Source of the DNA: Prochlorococcus marinus str. MIT 0919
Lineage (GTDB): Bacteria; Cyanobacteriota; Cyanobacteriia; PCC-6307; Cyanobiaceae
Assembly: GCF_027359375.1 (NCBI RefSeq)
Contig: NZ_CP114779.1
Span: forward strand, 558,001 to 622,000
Direction of reading: 5' to 3'
DNA length: 64,000 bases
The position numbers were made by a program, and so were the translations under genes. The notes beneath the pieces were generated by a model. The model saw only the letters and a list, made by a program, of their open reading frames with translations, did no database searches and was not told the origin of the DNA. Shown piece after piece: positions 8,296 to 17,301 of the stretch (its first letter is position 1; each line of letters starts with the position of its first letter).

Positions 8296-8928
8296 ATGAA
8301 GCTGATCGCGTCCTATCAAAATAAAGGTTTTGAAACAGTCGCTGATGGAATTATTTCGTTTTTCAATCGTCGGACTGATTTGCACCACCGTGGGATTGCC
8401 TTTGACAACGGGGCAAATGATATTTCCGAGGCAGCAAAAATATCTACAGATATAAGTCTTGTAGGGATTGACCGCTCAGATCCGGAAGCATGGGCCCTTT
8501 CAGATGTAATAATCCGAGGAGTTAAAGCAGGATTAAATAGATATCTAAAAGAACGCCCTCTCTTCTTAGATTGTTGCCCTGAGCAATCCTTATTTGTAAA
8601 TCCAATTTTTAATCTTCAACATTATGCACCAGGAGAGGGTTTTAAGAAATGGCACTGTGACTGGGCTACTGACAAGGAAGCCACAGAGCCAATTCATAGA
8701 GTGCTCGCTTGGATCCTTTATTGCAATGATGTCCACTCAGCTGGAACAGAGTTCCATTGGCAAAACCATTATGAAGAAGCAGAACGCGGCAAGCTTTTAA
8801 TTTTCCCAGCAGGACTATCACATATTCATAAAGGTCGAGTAAACGAGTCTTTTGAGAAGATTATCGCTACTGGATGGATAAATGCAGGTAATGAAGATTC
8901 CTTTATATCAAGGCTAGCCAACACTTAA
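8296..8928 (+). CDS. 2OG-Fe(II) oxygenase, prolyl-4-hydroxylase-like
   Basis: A 210-residue 2-oxoglutarate/iron dioxygenase with a double-stranded beta-helix core. The iron facial triad is visible as H120 and D122 (KKWHCDW) and H178 (SHIHKGR), followed by R181 for 2-oxoglutarate. The segment HRVLAWILYCND followed by GGT-like AGTEFHWQ is typical of the prolyl-4-hydroxylase-like group found in marine cyanobacteria and their phages. The substrate is unknown. The AEC permease gene starts six bases downstream, so the two are probably cotranscribed. Confidence 0.85.
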   Translation: MKLIASYQNKGFETVADGIISFFNRRTDLHHRGIAFDNGANDISEAAKISTDISLVGIDRSDPEAWALSDVIIRGVKAGLNRYLKERPLFLDCCPEQSLFVNPIFNLQHYAPGEGFKKWHCDWATDKEATEPIHRVLAWILYCNDVHSAGTEFHWQNHYEEAERGKLLIFPAGLSHIHKGRVNESFEKIIATGWINAGNEDSFISRLANT

Positions 8929-8934
8929 GGCTCT

Positions 8935-9858
8935 ATGTCGATGAATATTATTCATCTTCTAACTGAATTAATCCCATGCCTACTAATTGGCTATTTAATT
9001 GGGAAATTCAACGAAAACTTATCGTTATTAATTGCAAGTCCCTTGATCCAGTTCGGTATTCCCATAAGCATAATGGGAATACTTCTTAAAAGTGGACTCA
9101 ATGGGAAGTTAATACAAGGTGCTTTAATGGCATGGCTAGCTATTGCTTCATTAGCAGCAATAATCATCAAATCTCCACTTATTAAAAAGAATATCTATGG
9201 ACGAACTCTACAGCTAGGAAGCATCTTTGGGAATACAGGTTATTTTGGTATTCCTGTTAGCCTTGCCCTACTACCTAGTCAAGCACTTAGTTACAGTATA
9301 GGTTTTGATCTCGGAGCAACTTTAATTATTTGGAGTATAGGTCCACTTCTCCTTACACAAGAGACTTCCATATTACAAGTTCACTCTAGAATAGTAAGTT
9401 TTTTTAACGCAATAATTAAGAGCCCTGCAAGTAAAGGACTTTTCGGAGCGATTATAGTTAATCTAACTCCATGGCATGAACAAATAACGTCCAGTTTATG
9501 GGCACCATCTAAAATAGTAATTCTTCTAGCACTTGTAATCATTGGCATACGACTAAGCCAGATAGGTGATTTCAACGAATCGACAATACTGCTTCAACTG
9601 AAAGTCATTCAAAATAGTCTTATTCTAAAACTAATAGGGTTTCCTTTCGTAATGTTGTTTATGTGTCTAATGCTTAGGCTACCTAGCTTAATGCGAAGTG
9701 CATTAGTCCTACAAGCAGCTGCTCCCACAGCAATTTCAGTCCTTTTAATCGCTGAAAAATTTTCATGCGATAAAGACAAAGCCACCTGGCTAGTCGCCTT
9801 GAGCACACTTACAGCATTGATAACTATTCCCATTTGGGCATTAATCTTGACATTATAA
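8935..9858 (+). CDS. AEC-family (auxin efflux carrier-like) permease
   Basis: A 307-residue inner-membrane protein with about ten helices in two five-helix halves, typical of the auxin-efflux-carrier family. The central GNTGYFGIPVSLALL block (about residues 99-113) and the C-terminal QAAAPTAISVLLIAEKF (about 263-279) are the two unwound-helix substrate motifs of this fold. Bacterial members export or exchange carboxylates such as malate, but the substrate is not predictable here. It follows the 2OG oxygenase gene by six bases, hinting at a shared pathway around a carboxylic acid or hydroxylated product. Confidence 0.85.
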   Translation: MSMNIIHLLTELIPCLLIGYLIGKFNENLSLLIASPLIQFGIPISIMGILLKSGLNGKLIQGALMAWLAIASLAAIIIKSPLIKKNIYGRTLQLGSIFGNTGYFGIPVSLALLPSQALSYSIGFDLGATLIIWSIGPLLLTQETSILQVHSRIVSFFNAIIKSPASKGLFGAIIVNLTPWHEQITSSLWAPSKIVILLALVIIGIRLSQIGDFNESTILLQLKVIQNSLILKLIGFPFVMLFMCLMLRLPSLMRSALVLQAAAPTAISVLLIAEKFSCDKDKATWLVALSTLTALITIPIWALILTL

Positions 9859-9971
9859 TTGGTGAAAAACCAATCTTCATGAGGCTCTCAGGCACCATCA
9901 AATATCCTGTATTAACAACCTAAAACCATTGTTTTTAGCAAATCCTTCCACTTATAAAAGGTCAAAGGCAA

Positions 9972-10208
9972 TTAGCCTTCTTCTATTGGAGTAGGCATTT
10001 CAGCAATTAAGCGTGATGCATACGCGTCAAGCCAAAGAGTGTCTTCTCTATACAAATTACAAATTGGGTCATTACCAACAAAGCATTCATCAATAAAGTC
10101 ATCGAGAGCTTTTGAGGTCATCGAATGTGAAGCAGTTAAATAAAATATGCTTGCGGAAATAGCATTCAACAAGTGCGTCTTAACACCTAATTTCATAGAA
10201 ATACGCAT
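9972..10208 (-). CDS. Small probably secreted hypothetical protein
   Basis: A 78-residue protein with a hydrophobic N-terminal stretch resembling a signal peptide (about residues 7-28, ending ...TASHSMTSKA), then an acidic domain with two cysteines in DFIDECFVGNDPICNLYRED that could form a disulfide in the periplasm. No family recognised. It is convergent with the AEC permease gene, about 110 bases apart. Confidence 0.5.
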   Translation of the reverse strand: MRISMKLGVKTHLLNAISASIFYLTASHSMTSKALDDFIDECFVGNDPICNLYREDTLWLDAYASRLIAEMPTPIEEG

Positions 10209-10402
10209 GAAGGTTTATAACCAGATTTAAATCAGAAATCTCTAAATAATTTGTTATGGCATTGGAATCAATAATAGATAATAGCGATCAAGTTAAATAT
10301 TTCCGAAGCTTATAAGCTTTTTCACCCTATTCTCAAAAGAGCTGGCATTTGCAAATAGACTAGTCAGAGGATTGATTAAATTGATCAAGTAAGGAGATTT
10401 TA

Positions 10403-12343
10403 ATGACTTTGATCAGTCTCGTTAAAGCCTCAAAAGATTATGGCATTAATAATCTCTTTAGCGATTTGGATTTGCATATAAATAAAAAAGAACGCCTTGG
10501 ATTAATTGGACCTAATGGAGCTGGGAAATCCAGTCTGTTGAAAGTTATAGCTGGTACTGAGCCCTTAGCGAAAGGAGAAAGATTTTGCTCAAAGTCACTC
10601 AAAATATCGCTGGTTGGACAAGAGGCTTTACTAACTAAGCAGAAAACAGTTCTAGAAGTAGTGCTTGATGGTTGTGGAGAGAAAAAAGACTTATTGCTTA
10701 GATTTAATGAGCTAAGTAAAGCAGTTGCGAAGAGCCCAGAAGCAGAAATGCTTTTAAAAGAGCTTGGCTATGTCTCTGAGCTTATGGATGAGACCAATTC
10801 CTGGAACCTTGAGCAGCAATGCAAGGAGATCCTTAGACGGCTAGGTATTTACGATTTGGATAAATCAATCAGCCAATTATCAGGGGGGTATAGGAAAAGA
10901 GTAGGACTAGCTTCTGCATTAGTTGCAAATCCTGATGTCTTATTACTAGATGAACCAACTAATCACTTGGATGCATCAGCAATTGAATGGCTACAAAGCT
11001 GGCTGAAAAGTTATAAAGGTGCACTTGTACTCGTAACTCATGATCGCTATGTACTTGATAGCGTAACTAATTCGATGATAGAGATTAACCGTGGATCAAC
11101 TCGTTTCTACTCGGGTAATTATTCAAAATACCTCCAACATAAAGTTGAACAAGAAAACTTGGAACAAGCAAGCAAAAAGAAATTTCAAGGAATCCTAAGA
11201 AAAGAATTAGCATGGTTGCGACAAGGAGCAAAGGCAAGAAGCACCAAACAAAAGGCCAGATTACAAAGGATTGCTAAAATGCAAGCGAACTCCTCATTCT
11301 CCAAAGAGATCCCATTGGGAATAATCTACAAAAGTCAAAGGATTGGGAAAATAGTAATTGAAGCGGAGTCTATAAGGTTAACAATTGATGGCAAAGAGAG
11401 TAGTAAGACGCTTTTAAATGACTTTAGCTATAGCTTCAATCAGCTAGACCGAGTAGGCATTATAGGTCCTAATGGGACTGGTAAGTCAACCATCTTAGAT
11501 CTTTTAGATGGCCGGAGAAAACCTGATGGGGGAAGCATTAAATTAGGCGAGACAATTCATATTGGCTATCTTGATCAGCATACAGAGGACTTAAATGCAG
11601 GTAAAGGCAGTACAAAAAAAGTAATCGAATTCATTGAAGAATCTGCAATAAGTATCGACATTAAAGGGAAGCAAATCTCTGCCTCACAGCTCCTCGAAAG
11701 ATTTCTTTTCCCACCAGCGAAGCAGTATAGCCCTATAAATAAATTATCAGGAGGTGAAAAAAGAAGGTTGGCATTATGCAAATTACTTATAGAGTCTCCC
11801 AATGTTTTACTACTAGATGAACCAACCAATGATTTAGATATAAACACTCTTAGTATCCTTGAAGAGTTTATTGCAGATTTTCCTGGCTGTGTAGTTATTG
11901 TTTCACACGATCGCTATTTCCTTGATCGCACGGTAGACAGGATTTTCCATATTGCAGACGGTAACCTTAACAGATATGAAGGTAATTACAGTTTCTTCCT
12001 TGAGCAACAAAACAAAACAAATGCTATGAAGCTAAACCATACTATCGATTCCAAACCCCATTTACAGTCCTCTACTAATGCAAGCAAAAAAAAGACCACG
12101 TCAAATAAGGTAATTGGTCAGAAGAATGAAGGTACGCGGCGAATTAATTTCAAAGAGAAGATAGAGCTAAAAGAAATTGACGAGACACTACTTCTATTAA
12201 GCAGTAAAAAGTTGTCACTTGAACAGAGTATTCAAGAAGGCAAAGGGGATATTACGCAACTAAGTATAGAGCTAGCAAAAATTGTTGAATGCATTCAGAA
12301 GTCAGAAGATAGGTGGCTTGAACTAAGTGAGCTTATCCAATAA
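10403..12343 (+). CDS. ABC-F ATPase (Uup/EttA-like), ribosome-associated
   Basis: A 646-residue protein with two ABC ATPase domains in tandem and no membrane part, the hallmark of the ABC-F family that acts on ribosomes rather than in transport. Domain 1 has Walker A GPNGAGKSS (36-44), signature LSGG (159-162) and Walker B VLLLDEP. Domain 2 has GPNGTGKST, signature LSGGEKRRL and a second VLLLDEP. Between them is the linker rich in basic residues (RQGAKARSTKQKARLQR), and the C-terminus ends in a charged coiled coil, as in Uup. The start ATG has TAAGGAG seven bases upstream. Monocistronic. Confidence 0.92.
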   Translation: MTLISLVKASKDYGINNLFSDLDLHINKKERLGLIGPNGAGKSSLLKVIAGTEPLAKGERFCSKSLKISLVGQEALLTKQKTVLEVVLDGCGEKKDLLLRFNELSKAVAKSPEAEMLLKELGYVSELMDETNSWNLEQQCKEILRRLGIYDLDKSISQLSGGYRKRVGLASALVANPDVLLLDEPTNHLDASAIEWLQSWLKSYKGALVLVTHDRYVLDSVTNSMIEINRGSTRFYSGNYSKYLQHKVEQENLEQASKKKFQGILRKELAWLRQGAKARSTKQKARLQRIAKMQANSSFSKEIPLGIIYKSQRIGKIVIEAESIRLTIDGKESSKTLLNDFSYSFNQLDRVGIIGPNGTGKSTILDLLDGRRKPDGGSIKLGETIHIGYLDQHTEDLNAGKGSTKKVIEFIEESAISIDIKGKQISASQLLERFLFPPAKQYSPINKLSGGEKRRLALCKLLIESPNVLLLDEPTNDLDINTLSILEEFIADFPGCVVIVSHDRYFLDRTVDRIFHIADGNLNRYEGNYSFFLEQQNKTNAMKLNHTIDSKPHLQSSTNASKKKTTSNKVIGQKNEGTRRINFKEKIELKEIDETLLLLSSKKLSLEQSIQEGKGDITQLSIELAKIVECIQKSEDRWLELSELIQ

Positions 12344-12412
12344 GAAGAGTTTATATAAAACATGTCTTTATATAGCAAGCTTCATTAGGTAATACAAAAC
12401 TTTTAAAGCATA

Positions 12413-12435
12413 CTTTTGCTTGGCAATTGCAAAAG
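12413..12435 (+). promoter_or_regulatory. Hairpin in the region upstream of the porin gene
   Basis: CTTTTGC (12413-12419) is perfectly complementary to GCAAAAG (12429-12435), with a nine-base loop. There is no T-run after it, so it does not look like a terminator for the ABC-F gene. It may lie in the porin leader or in its promoter region. Confidence 0.35.
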
Positions 12436-12513
12436 CAGTAAATACCTTTACAAGGTCAATAACGTCAACAACAACAAGACATATAGCATGGTTGCGTAAA
12501 CTACAATTAGACG

Positions 12514-12532
12514 TAGCCTGGGATACAGGCTA
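12514..12532 (+). promoter_or_regulatory. Hairpin just before the porin start codon
   Basis: TAGCCTG (12514-12520) pairs perfectly with CAGGCTA (12526-12532) around a GGATA loop, ending 18 bases before the ATG. No strong Shine-Dalgarno sequence separates it from the start, so the fold is well placed to affect ribosome access or transcript stability of an abundant outer-membrane protein. Confidence 0.45.
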
Positions 12533-12550
12533 TTTGTGTGAGTAATCCAA

Positions 12551-13996
12551 ATGAACCTTTTTCGGAAACTTTTTTTAGCTCCTGCTGCTTTAGGCTTGGT
12601 AGCTCCATTAGCTGCACATACTACTGAAGTAAATATTACTGATATTGCAAACTATGGTGAGCACCAACAAGAGACTAAAACTCAAGCTCAATTCTCAGAT
12701 GTTGCTCCTGGAGACTGGTCCTATGAAGCACTAGCAAGCCTTACTAATAGATTTAATTGTCAAGATAATGAACATGTCCGACATCTACGCAATGGCTCTG
12801 CTCTTACTCGTTACGAAGCAGCTTCCCTAGTTAACAACTGTCTTGAAAGCAATTTAATCGCAGAAGGAGAAGAACTTGATTCTGATACAAGTCAACTTGT
12901 TGAAGAGTTTCGATCTGAAATGGCAATCCTTAAAGGTCGTATTGACGGACTTGAGTACAAGCTTAAAGAGTTGAGTGCTGGCCAGTTTTCCTCTACAACA
13001 AAGCTTTCTGGGGGGGCCACATATACTATAGGTGCTGCTTCGTGGGAGAATGGTGCCACAGACAGTGAAGCGCTTCATAGCATCTATTCATACGAAGTTC
13101 TTCTTAAAACAAGTTTTACGGGCAAAGATATACTTCACGCTGGTTTTGAAGCAGGGAATTACAGCACAAGCAGTCCATTGCTTTTAGAGACGAGCTCAAA
13201 CACGTCCGACGAGTTGAGAATTGATTCTCTTTATTACTCGTTCCCAATGAAAAATTTCACTTTGGCAATAGGACCTAAATACGATTTAGATGAGCTATCT
13301 CCAAGTACTATGTCAACCTATAGTAATAGCTTCTTTTTCAAGGGGTATTACATAGGGCCTAATGCATTCTCGAAACCTTCAGGAGTAAATGGAGCAGGTG
13401 CTGGCTTCTCCTACTTTGCAAGTAACGGGTTTAATTTTGGTGCGAGTTTTGCCGCAGTTAATTCATCTGATGCCACTCTAGGGATTGGGACAGATGAAGG
13501 CATTGATGGGTTATCTATAACTGCCGGGTATGACGCAAGAAATTTTAATTTTGGAGGAGGAGTTGCTTACACTAAGCTTGATAGCCCAAGTGGTGCCGTT
13601 TCAGAACTTGTTTTCAGTCTCGCCGGGCTTAGTTTTGACGAGGACCCACAGGCTTTGGGCTTAGGAATGTACTGGTCACCTACTGAAAATTTTGATGTAA
13701 GTTTTGGTCTAGACTTCATAGATGTTGGGATAAGTAACTACGAAAATGGAACAACATTTTCTGTAGGGGTGGATTTAGGCATTGGGCCTGGTGTATTAAG
13801 TGCTGGCATGGCAAGAGTTCCAGACTGGGACAGCAACAATAATTACGATCCCGCTGGTTCCGCTTATGAGCTTTATTATCAGTTCAAGGTTTCAGAAGCG
13901 GTAAGTGTTAAGCCTGGTTTAATGGTTACTGCTTTTGATCGCAATAATGGTTTTGATTCAACGAGATATGCAGTAGAAACAACCTTTAAATTCTGA
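12551..13996 (+). CDS. Outer-membrane porin, SLH plus OprB-type barrel
   Basis: A 481-residue cyanobacterial porin (SomA/iron-uptake-porin type). A signal peptide spans about residues 1-22 (LFLAPAALGLVAPLAAHT). Then comes an S-layer-homology domain (about 47-108, FSDVAPGDWSYEALASL through LTRYEAASLVNNCLE) that anchors to peptidoglycan-linked polymer, a short coiled coil (about 117-142), and a beta-barrel of alternating strands that ends in phenylalanine (VETTFKF), as barrel proteins do. It should provide passive entry of small solutes or inorganic ions. Highly expressed in relatives. Two hairpins occur in its leader region. Monocistronic. Confidence 0.93.
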   Translation: MNLFRKLFLAPAALGLVAPLAAHTTEVNITDIANYGEHQQETKTQAQFSDVAPGDWSYEALASLTNRFNCQDNEHVRHLRNGSALTRYEAASLVNNCLESNLIAEGEELDSDTSQLVEEFRSEMAILKGRIDGLEYKLKELSAGQFSSTTKLSGGATYTIGAASWENGATDSEALHSIYSYEVLLKTSFTGKDILHAGFEAGNYSTSSPLLLETSSNTSDELRIDSLYYSFPMKNFTLAIGPKYDLDELSPSTMSTYSNSFFFKGYYIGPNAFSKPSGVNGAGAGFSYFASNGFNFGASFAAVNSSDATLGIGTDEGIDGLSITAGYDARNFNFGGGVAYTKLDSPSGAVSELVFSLAGLSFDEDPQALGLGMYWSPTENFDVSFGLDFIDVGISNYENGTTFSVGVDLGIGPGVLSAGMARVPDWDSNNNYDPAGSAYELYYQFKVSEAVSVKPGLMVTAFDRNNGFDSTRYAVETTFKF

Positions 13997-14128
13997 TCTT
14001 TTAAGGTGATAGCTTTACCGGCATCAATATTATTCAGCATCTAAATGACTGAAATAATTCAACCCTGGCAACGAATTCTATGGTTAATGGATAGTTGAGT
14101 AACGCTGAAAGTCTTCATCACTAGCCGA

Positions 14129-14356
14129 CTATTTGTTGAAACTTAGCTGTTCAAATGATTCTTGATCTTTTATTTGACTATCTAACAAATTTAAGTATTT
14201 CTCTATTGATTGCAGCTCACTCCTCAAATGGTTTCTTTTGGACTGCAAAGATCTTTTCCTCCTCTGCATTTCAAATAAACGTCTAACACGGTTTTCATCA
14301 GTGGATAAGTATTTTAAGAACTTCTGCTTCTCTGACATGCTGAGTTGATTTCCCAT
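14129..14356 (-). CDS. Small coiled-coil hypothetical protein
   Basis: Seventy-five residues from the ATG at 14356, which has GGAG seven bases upstream; a longer frame adds 16 residues from 14404 but without a ribosome site. The body is nearly all charged helix with heptad-like spacing: EKQKFLKYLSTDENRVRRLF, then a basic stretch RRKRSLQSKRNHLR, then SIEKYLNLLDSQIKDQESF. A dimeric coiled coil with a nucleic-acid-binding basic patch is plausible, but no family is recognised. It is convergent with the porin gene. Confidence 0.5.
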   Translation of the reverse strand: MGNQLSMSEKQKFLKYLSTDENRVRRLFEMQRRKRSLQSKRNHLRSELQSIEKYLNLLDSQIKDQESFEQLSFNK

Positions 14357-14871
14357 AATGATTCTCCAAATTTGGATTTTTCGGAAAACCTCTCCAGCAG
14401 ACAAGTCTTCCTAATGAACTTAACTAACGACAATGACAAATTGTCCATAGCCCTACTTTCTGTCTATCGGAATAAAAATTAAAAGTAAATCCGTCTTAAC
14501 GCTCGAGTTCTTTTACTTCGGTGTAATCACCTAGGCATATAAGCCAGAGAATTATAAATTGATAAAATTAGAACTAATTATTCCACCGTTGCAGCTAGCA
14601 AGTTTATTCCTAGGAGGGAAATTGACCCTCTCTAAGAACTAAGCAAAAATCGATTTAATACTTTTGATTTCGAATTTTTATTAAATAGAAAAGCCTTAAA
14701 AATCTAAACTATCAAAAGGTTTAAAACACAATTCCTCATAGAAGAGATTTATAAAATTATTCTCATATATAATTTTCTATAGGTATTAACCTCTTAAGAT
14801 TGATTTTAGCCAAGGTCATCTACAGTTATAAACATCTCATAAAATTCTTCCTTGCCTTAAATAAACAATTT
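14357..14871. other. 515-base gene-free region with two hairpins
   Basis: Only hairpins are visible: GACAAT/ATTGTC with a five-base loop at 14429-14445, about 70 bases upstream of the coiled-coil gene, and the repeated element at 14613-14631. The rest is AT-rich without a useful open frame. It could carry a small RNA as well as the promoter of the coiled-coil gene. Confidence 0.45.
14613..14631. repeat. Short hairpin element, copy 2
   Basis: GGAGGG (14613-14618) pairs with CCCTCT (14626-14631) around AAATTGA, with the same terminal G-T wobble as the copy at 364-381. Relative to that copy the innermost pair is G-C instead of T-A and the loop differs by one C/T change and one base in length. 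Both sit in gene-free DNA upstream of small minus-strand genes. Confidence 0.45.
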
Positions 14872-15006
14872 TTAGTAATGAGGTGGTTCTGATTCTTCAG
14901 GCGGGAAGTATGGTCGATCTTCCTCGTCAGGATTTATAACTCTTAGACTTTCTTCCACCTCATCGTAAGAGTCGTCATCTAAATTCCTTTCGCGCATCTT
15001 AATCAC
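14872..15006 (-). CDS. Tiny acidic hypothetical protein, 44 aa
   Basis: Open from a GTG at 15006 to TAA at 14872-14874. The GTG follows the stop of the upstream tiny gene by one base and has AAGGAGG nine bases before it, a better site than the in-frame ATG at 14997, which would give 41 residues. The product is very acidic and proline-rich at the end (RNLDDDSYDEVEESL, EEDRPYFPPEESEPPHY). No family recognised. The strong ribosome site inside the upstream frame supports a two-gene unit. Confidence 0.5.
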   Translation of the reverse strand: MIKMRERNLDDDSYDEVEESLRVINPDEEDRPYFPPEESEPPHY

Positions 15007-15007
15007 T

Positions 15008-15115
15008 TCAGAAATCCTCCTTAGAAATTACTTTTACACCTACCACTACCTCAGATTCAACAACATTCTTCTCTTTCATGTCAATCCAGTTATTTAATCT
15101 AGCCACCAAAGACAT
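15008..15115 (-). CDS. Tiny hypothetical protein, 35 aa
   Basis: ATG at 15115, stop TGA at 15008-15010. The product begins MSLVARLNNWIDMKEKNVVE and continues with a valine-rich strand, ending KVISKEDF. It overlaps the ribosome site of the next tiny gene, which starts one base after its stop, so the pair is likely co-translated. It lies 52 bases downstream of the ribbon-helix-helix gene on the same strand and might be read from the same promoter. Coding status is inferred from this arrangement only. Confidence 0.4.
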   Translation of the reverse strand: MSLVARLNNWIDMKEKNVVESEVVVGVKVISKEDF

Positions 15116-15167
15116 AGAGCCTCGATATATAAGACGAAACAATCTTGAGATTTAATCTCAGATTAAG

Positions 15168-15734
15168 TTAATTAGCAAGACTTTTAGTAATAACGGCATC
15201 TAAAAAAGCTTTGTTTAGTGTTTCCAAGGGTTGTTTTGTCCAATCATTTAGAGCAGATCTCATTCCACAAGAACCATGCCTATAGGCAGTCGTCATCTCT
15301 AAACCAGTAAGCTCATGAGTTCCTAATAGGATCTGAAAAATAAGTTCGGGATTGCTGTAGGGATAATTTTTAATATGACTGGCTAGCTGCTGTAATGCTT
15401 CAGAAATTGTAAGTCCCCTCTTTTTTGCATGTGACTCGAACTCTGATCTTGCAATTTCGCCATATTCCTTTGCTCCCTGATCAGTAAAAATGGTTCCTAT
15501 CTTTTTGTCTAGCTTCGGGGAGTCTTCATTTATAAGAAGAATTTTTTCAATTCTCAAAAGTCTTTCTTCAAGTGAAGATTCAGAAGATTTTTCTGGTATG
15601 TTTTTTAATTGCTCAACAACAAATTCTGTTAATGTTTTTCCACTTTTAATAGCTTCAGATTTTAATTTAACCAACAATTCAGGGTCAATTTTAATATTGA
15701 GTTGAGTCCGTTCCCTTGGCATTTTCAAATCCAT
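15168..15734 (-). CDS. Ribbon-helix-helix protein with unknown C-terminal domain
   Basis: A 188-residue protein. Residues about 10-46 (TQLNIKIDPELLVKLKSEAI then SGKTLTEFVVEQL) form a CopG/Arc-type ribbon-helix-helix DNA-binding domain. A short coiled-coil linker follows, and the rest (about 85-185, with AKEYGEIARSEFESHAKKRG and HELTGLEMTTAYRHGSCGMR) is a helical domain I do not recognise. It could be a repressor with a ligand- or partner-binding domain. A TATAAT on the minus strand (15754-15749) sits only 15-20 bases before the start, giving a very short leader. No toxin gene is visible next to it, although two tiny genes lie downstream. Confidence 0.65.
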   Translation of the reverse strand: MDLKMPRERTQLNIKIDPELLVKLKSEAIKSGKTLTEFVVEQLKNIPEKSSESSLEERLLRIEKILLINEDSPKLDKKIGTIFTDQGAKEYGEIARSEFESHAKKRGLTISEALQQLASHIKNYPYSNPELIFQILLGTHELTGLEMTTAYRHGSCGMRSALNDWTKQPLETLNKAFLDAVITKSLAN

Positions 15735-16095
15735 CTTATCTTATAAAAATTATACCTTCTTTTATTAATTAACAACCCTGAAGTCAAGACTCTTTCCTTA
15801 ACTAGTCAAGCTAGATCAAAGTTTTAGAAGAAATGATTTTTGCTATGAATAATAAACGTCTACTCTTTCCAGCACTCCTACTTTAATTGTTCTGAATTTT
15901 CAAAGGTTTACAAGCTTTTTCACCGAAAAGATAGCAATGAGATATTCATCCAACTATATCAATCAACTATCACCCACCATGCAAGGGTTATTTTTATTAA
16001 CTTAAAACATTTTACACTATTAAATAGCCAGCTCTTTACTCGAATCTAAATATAATAAAAATGTGCTCAGATTCATTGCAATGAAATAGATCTGA
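15735..16095. other. 361-base AT-rich intergenic region
   Basis: Between the 3' end of ychF and the 5' end of the ribbon-helix-helix gene. Apart from the TATAAT-like box near 15749-15754 I see no open frame, terminator or repeat. Confidence 0.45.
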
Positions 16096-17187
16096 CTATA
16101 CATTAAATAAGAACTCCATGACATCACCTTCTTCTACAATATACTCCTTGCCTTCACTTCTTAACCAACCCTTATTTTTTGCTTCAACAAAAGAACCAGC
16201 CTCTATAAGTTTTTCATATCCAATCGTTTGAGCGCGAATAAAACCTTTCTCAAAATCACTATGGATAACACCTGCTGCCTGAGGAGCAGTCATCCCTGCC
16301 TTAATAGTCCAGGCTCTACTTTCTTTCTCACCACTAGTAAAATATGTTCTCAAGCCCAATAAGTCATAAGAAGCCTTGATTAAACTTTTAAGCCCACCCT
16401 CCTTTACACCAAGTCCATCAAGATAATCATTTCGCTCAGCTTCACCTAAATCGATCAACTCAGATTCAACTTGAGCTGAAATATATACATGCTGTGATTG
16501 CTCCTTAGAAGCAAAGTCAATGATTGCTTGAGAATAGGTATTACCCTTACAAAGATCATCTTCACTTAGATTAATTGCATAAATAATAGGCTTTAAGGTA
16601 AGGAGACCTAAAGGCTTAATTATCAACTTTTCTTCAACTGACAATTCAACATTTCGCGCTGCTTTACCGTCTTCAAGTGCAACAAGAACACTTCCCAAAG
16701 CATTGTCCTCAAGCTGGGCCTCCTGACTTGCTCTGACTTGCTTCTTTAGTCGATCTCTTCTTTTATTAATTTGACCAATATCCGCTAGGGCTAACTCTAA
16801 ATTAATGACCTCTACATCTCTAATAGGATCCACTGAGCCAGATACATGTATAACATTCTCATCTTCGAAACATCGAACAACATGCACAATTGCATCCACT
16901 TCACGAATGTTGGATAAAAACTTATTGCCTAGTCCTTCTCCCTGACTGGCACCTTTAACAAGTCCAGCTATATCAACAAATTCGATTCTTGTAGGAATTA
17001 TTTCTTTACTGCAATTAAGTTCTGCAAGCAAATTTAGCCTCTTATCTGGGACAGAGACTGTTCCAACATTTGGTTCAATCGTACAAAAAGGGAAATTAGC
17101 AGCTTGAGCTTTTGCATTTGCTACAAGCGCATTAAATAAAGTTGATTTCCCTACGTTAGGAAGTCCAACTATTCCAGCTTTAAGCAT
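16096..17187 (-). CDS. ychF: Redox-responsive ATPase YchF (OLA1 family)
   Basis: A 363-residue P-loop protein of the Obg-related YchF family, which binds ribosomes and modulates stress responses. The G1 loop is GLPNVGKST (residues 8-16). The switch region [19 protein letters not shown] carries the family DxxG. The G4 position reads NLSE rather than NKxD, the known YchF feature that makes it prefer ATP to GTP. The coiled-coil insertion and a C-terminal TGS domain ([19 protein letters not shown] to the end) complete the standard architecture and length. Divergent from the HlyD-type gene with 114 bases between. Confidence 0.95.
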   Translation of the reverse strand: MLKAGIVGLPNVGKSTLFNALVANAKAQAANFPFCTIEPNVGTVSVPDKRLNLLAELNCSKEIIPTRIEFVDIAGLVKGASQGEGLGNKFLSNIREVDAIVHVVRCFEDENVIHVSGSVDPIRDVEVINLELALADIGQINKRRDRLKKQVRASQEAQLEDNALGSVLVALEDGKAARNVELSVEEKLIIKPLGLLTLKPIIYAINLSEDDLCKGNTYSQAIIDFASKEQSQHVYISAQVESELIDLGEAERNDYLDGLGVKEGGLKSLIKASYDLLGLRTYFTSGEKESRAWTIKAGMTAPQAAGVIHSDFEKGFIRAQTIGYEKLIEAGSFVEAKNKGWLRSEGKEYIVEEGDVMEFLFNV

Positions 17188-17301
17188 AAAAAAACCAGTT
17201 TGAACAATCTTCTAAAATTAATCTGTCTAAAATAGTCCCTAATGGCTCCATAAACCAGCAAAATAGACTAAACCTTTCACCAATCAAAAAGTTTTCCCAC
17301 A

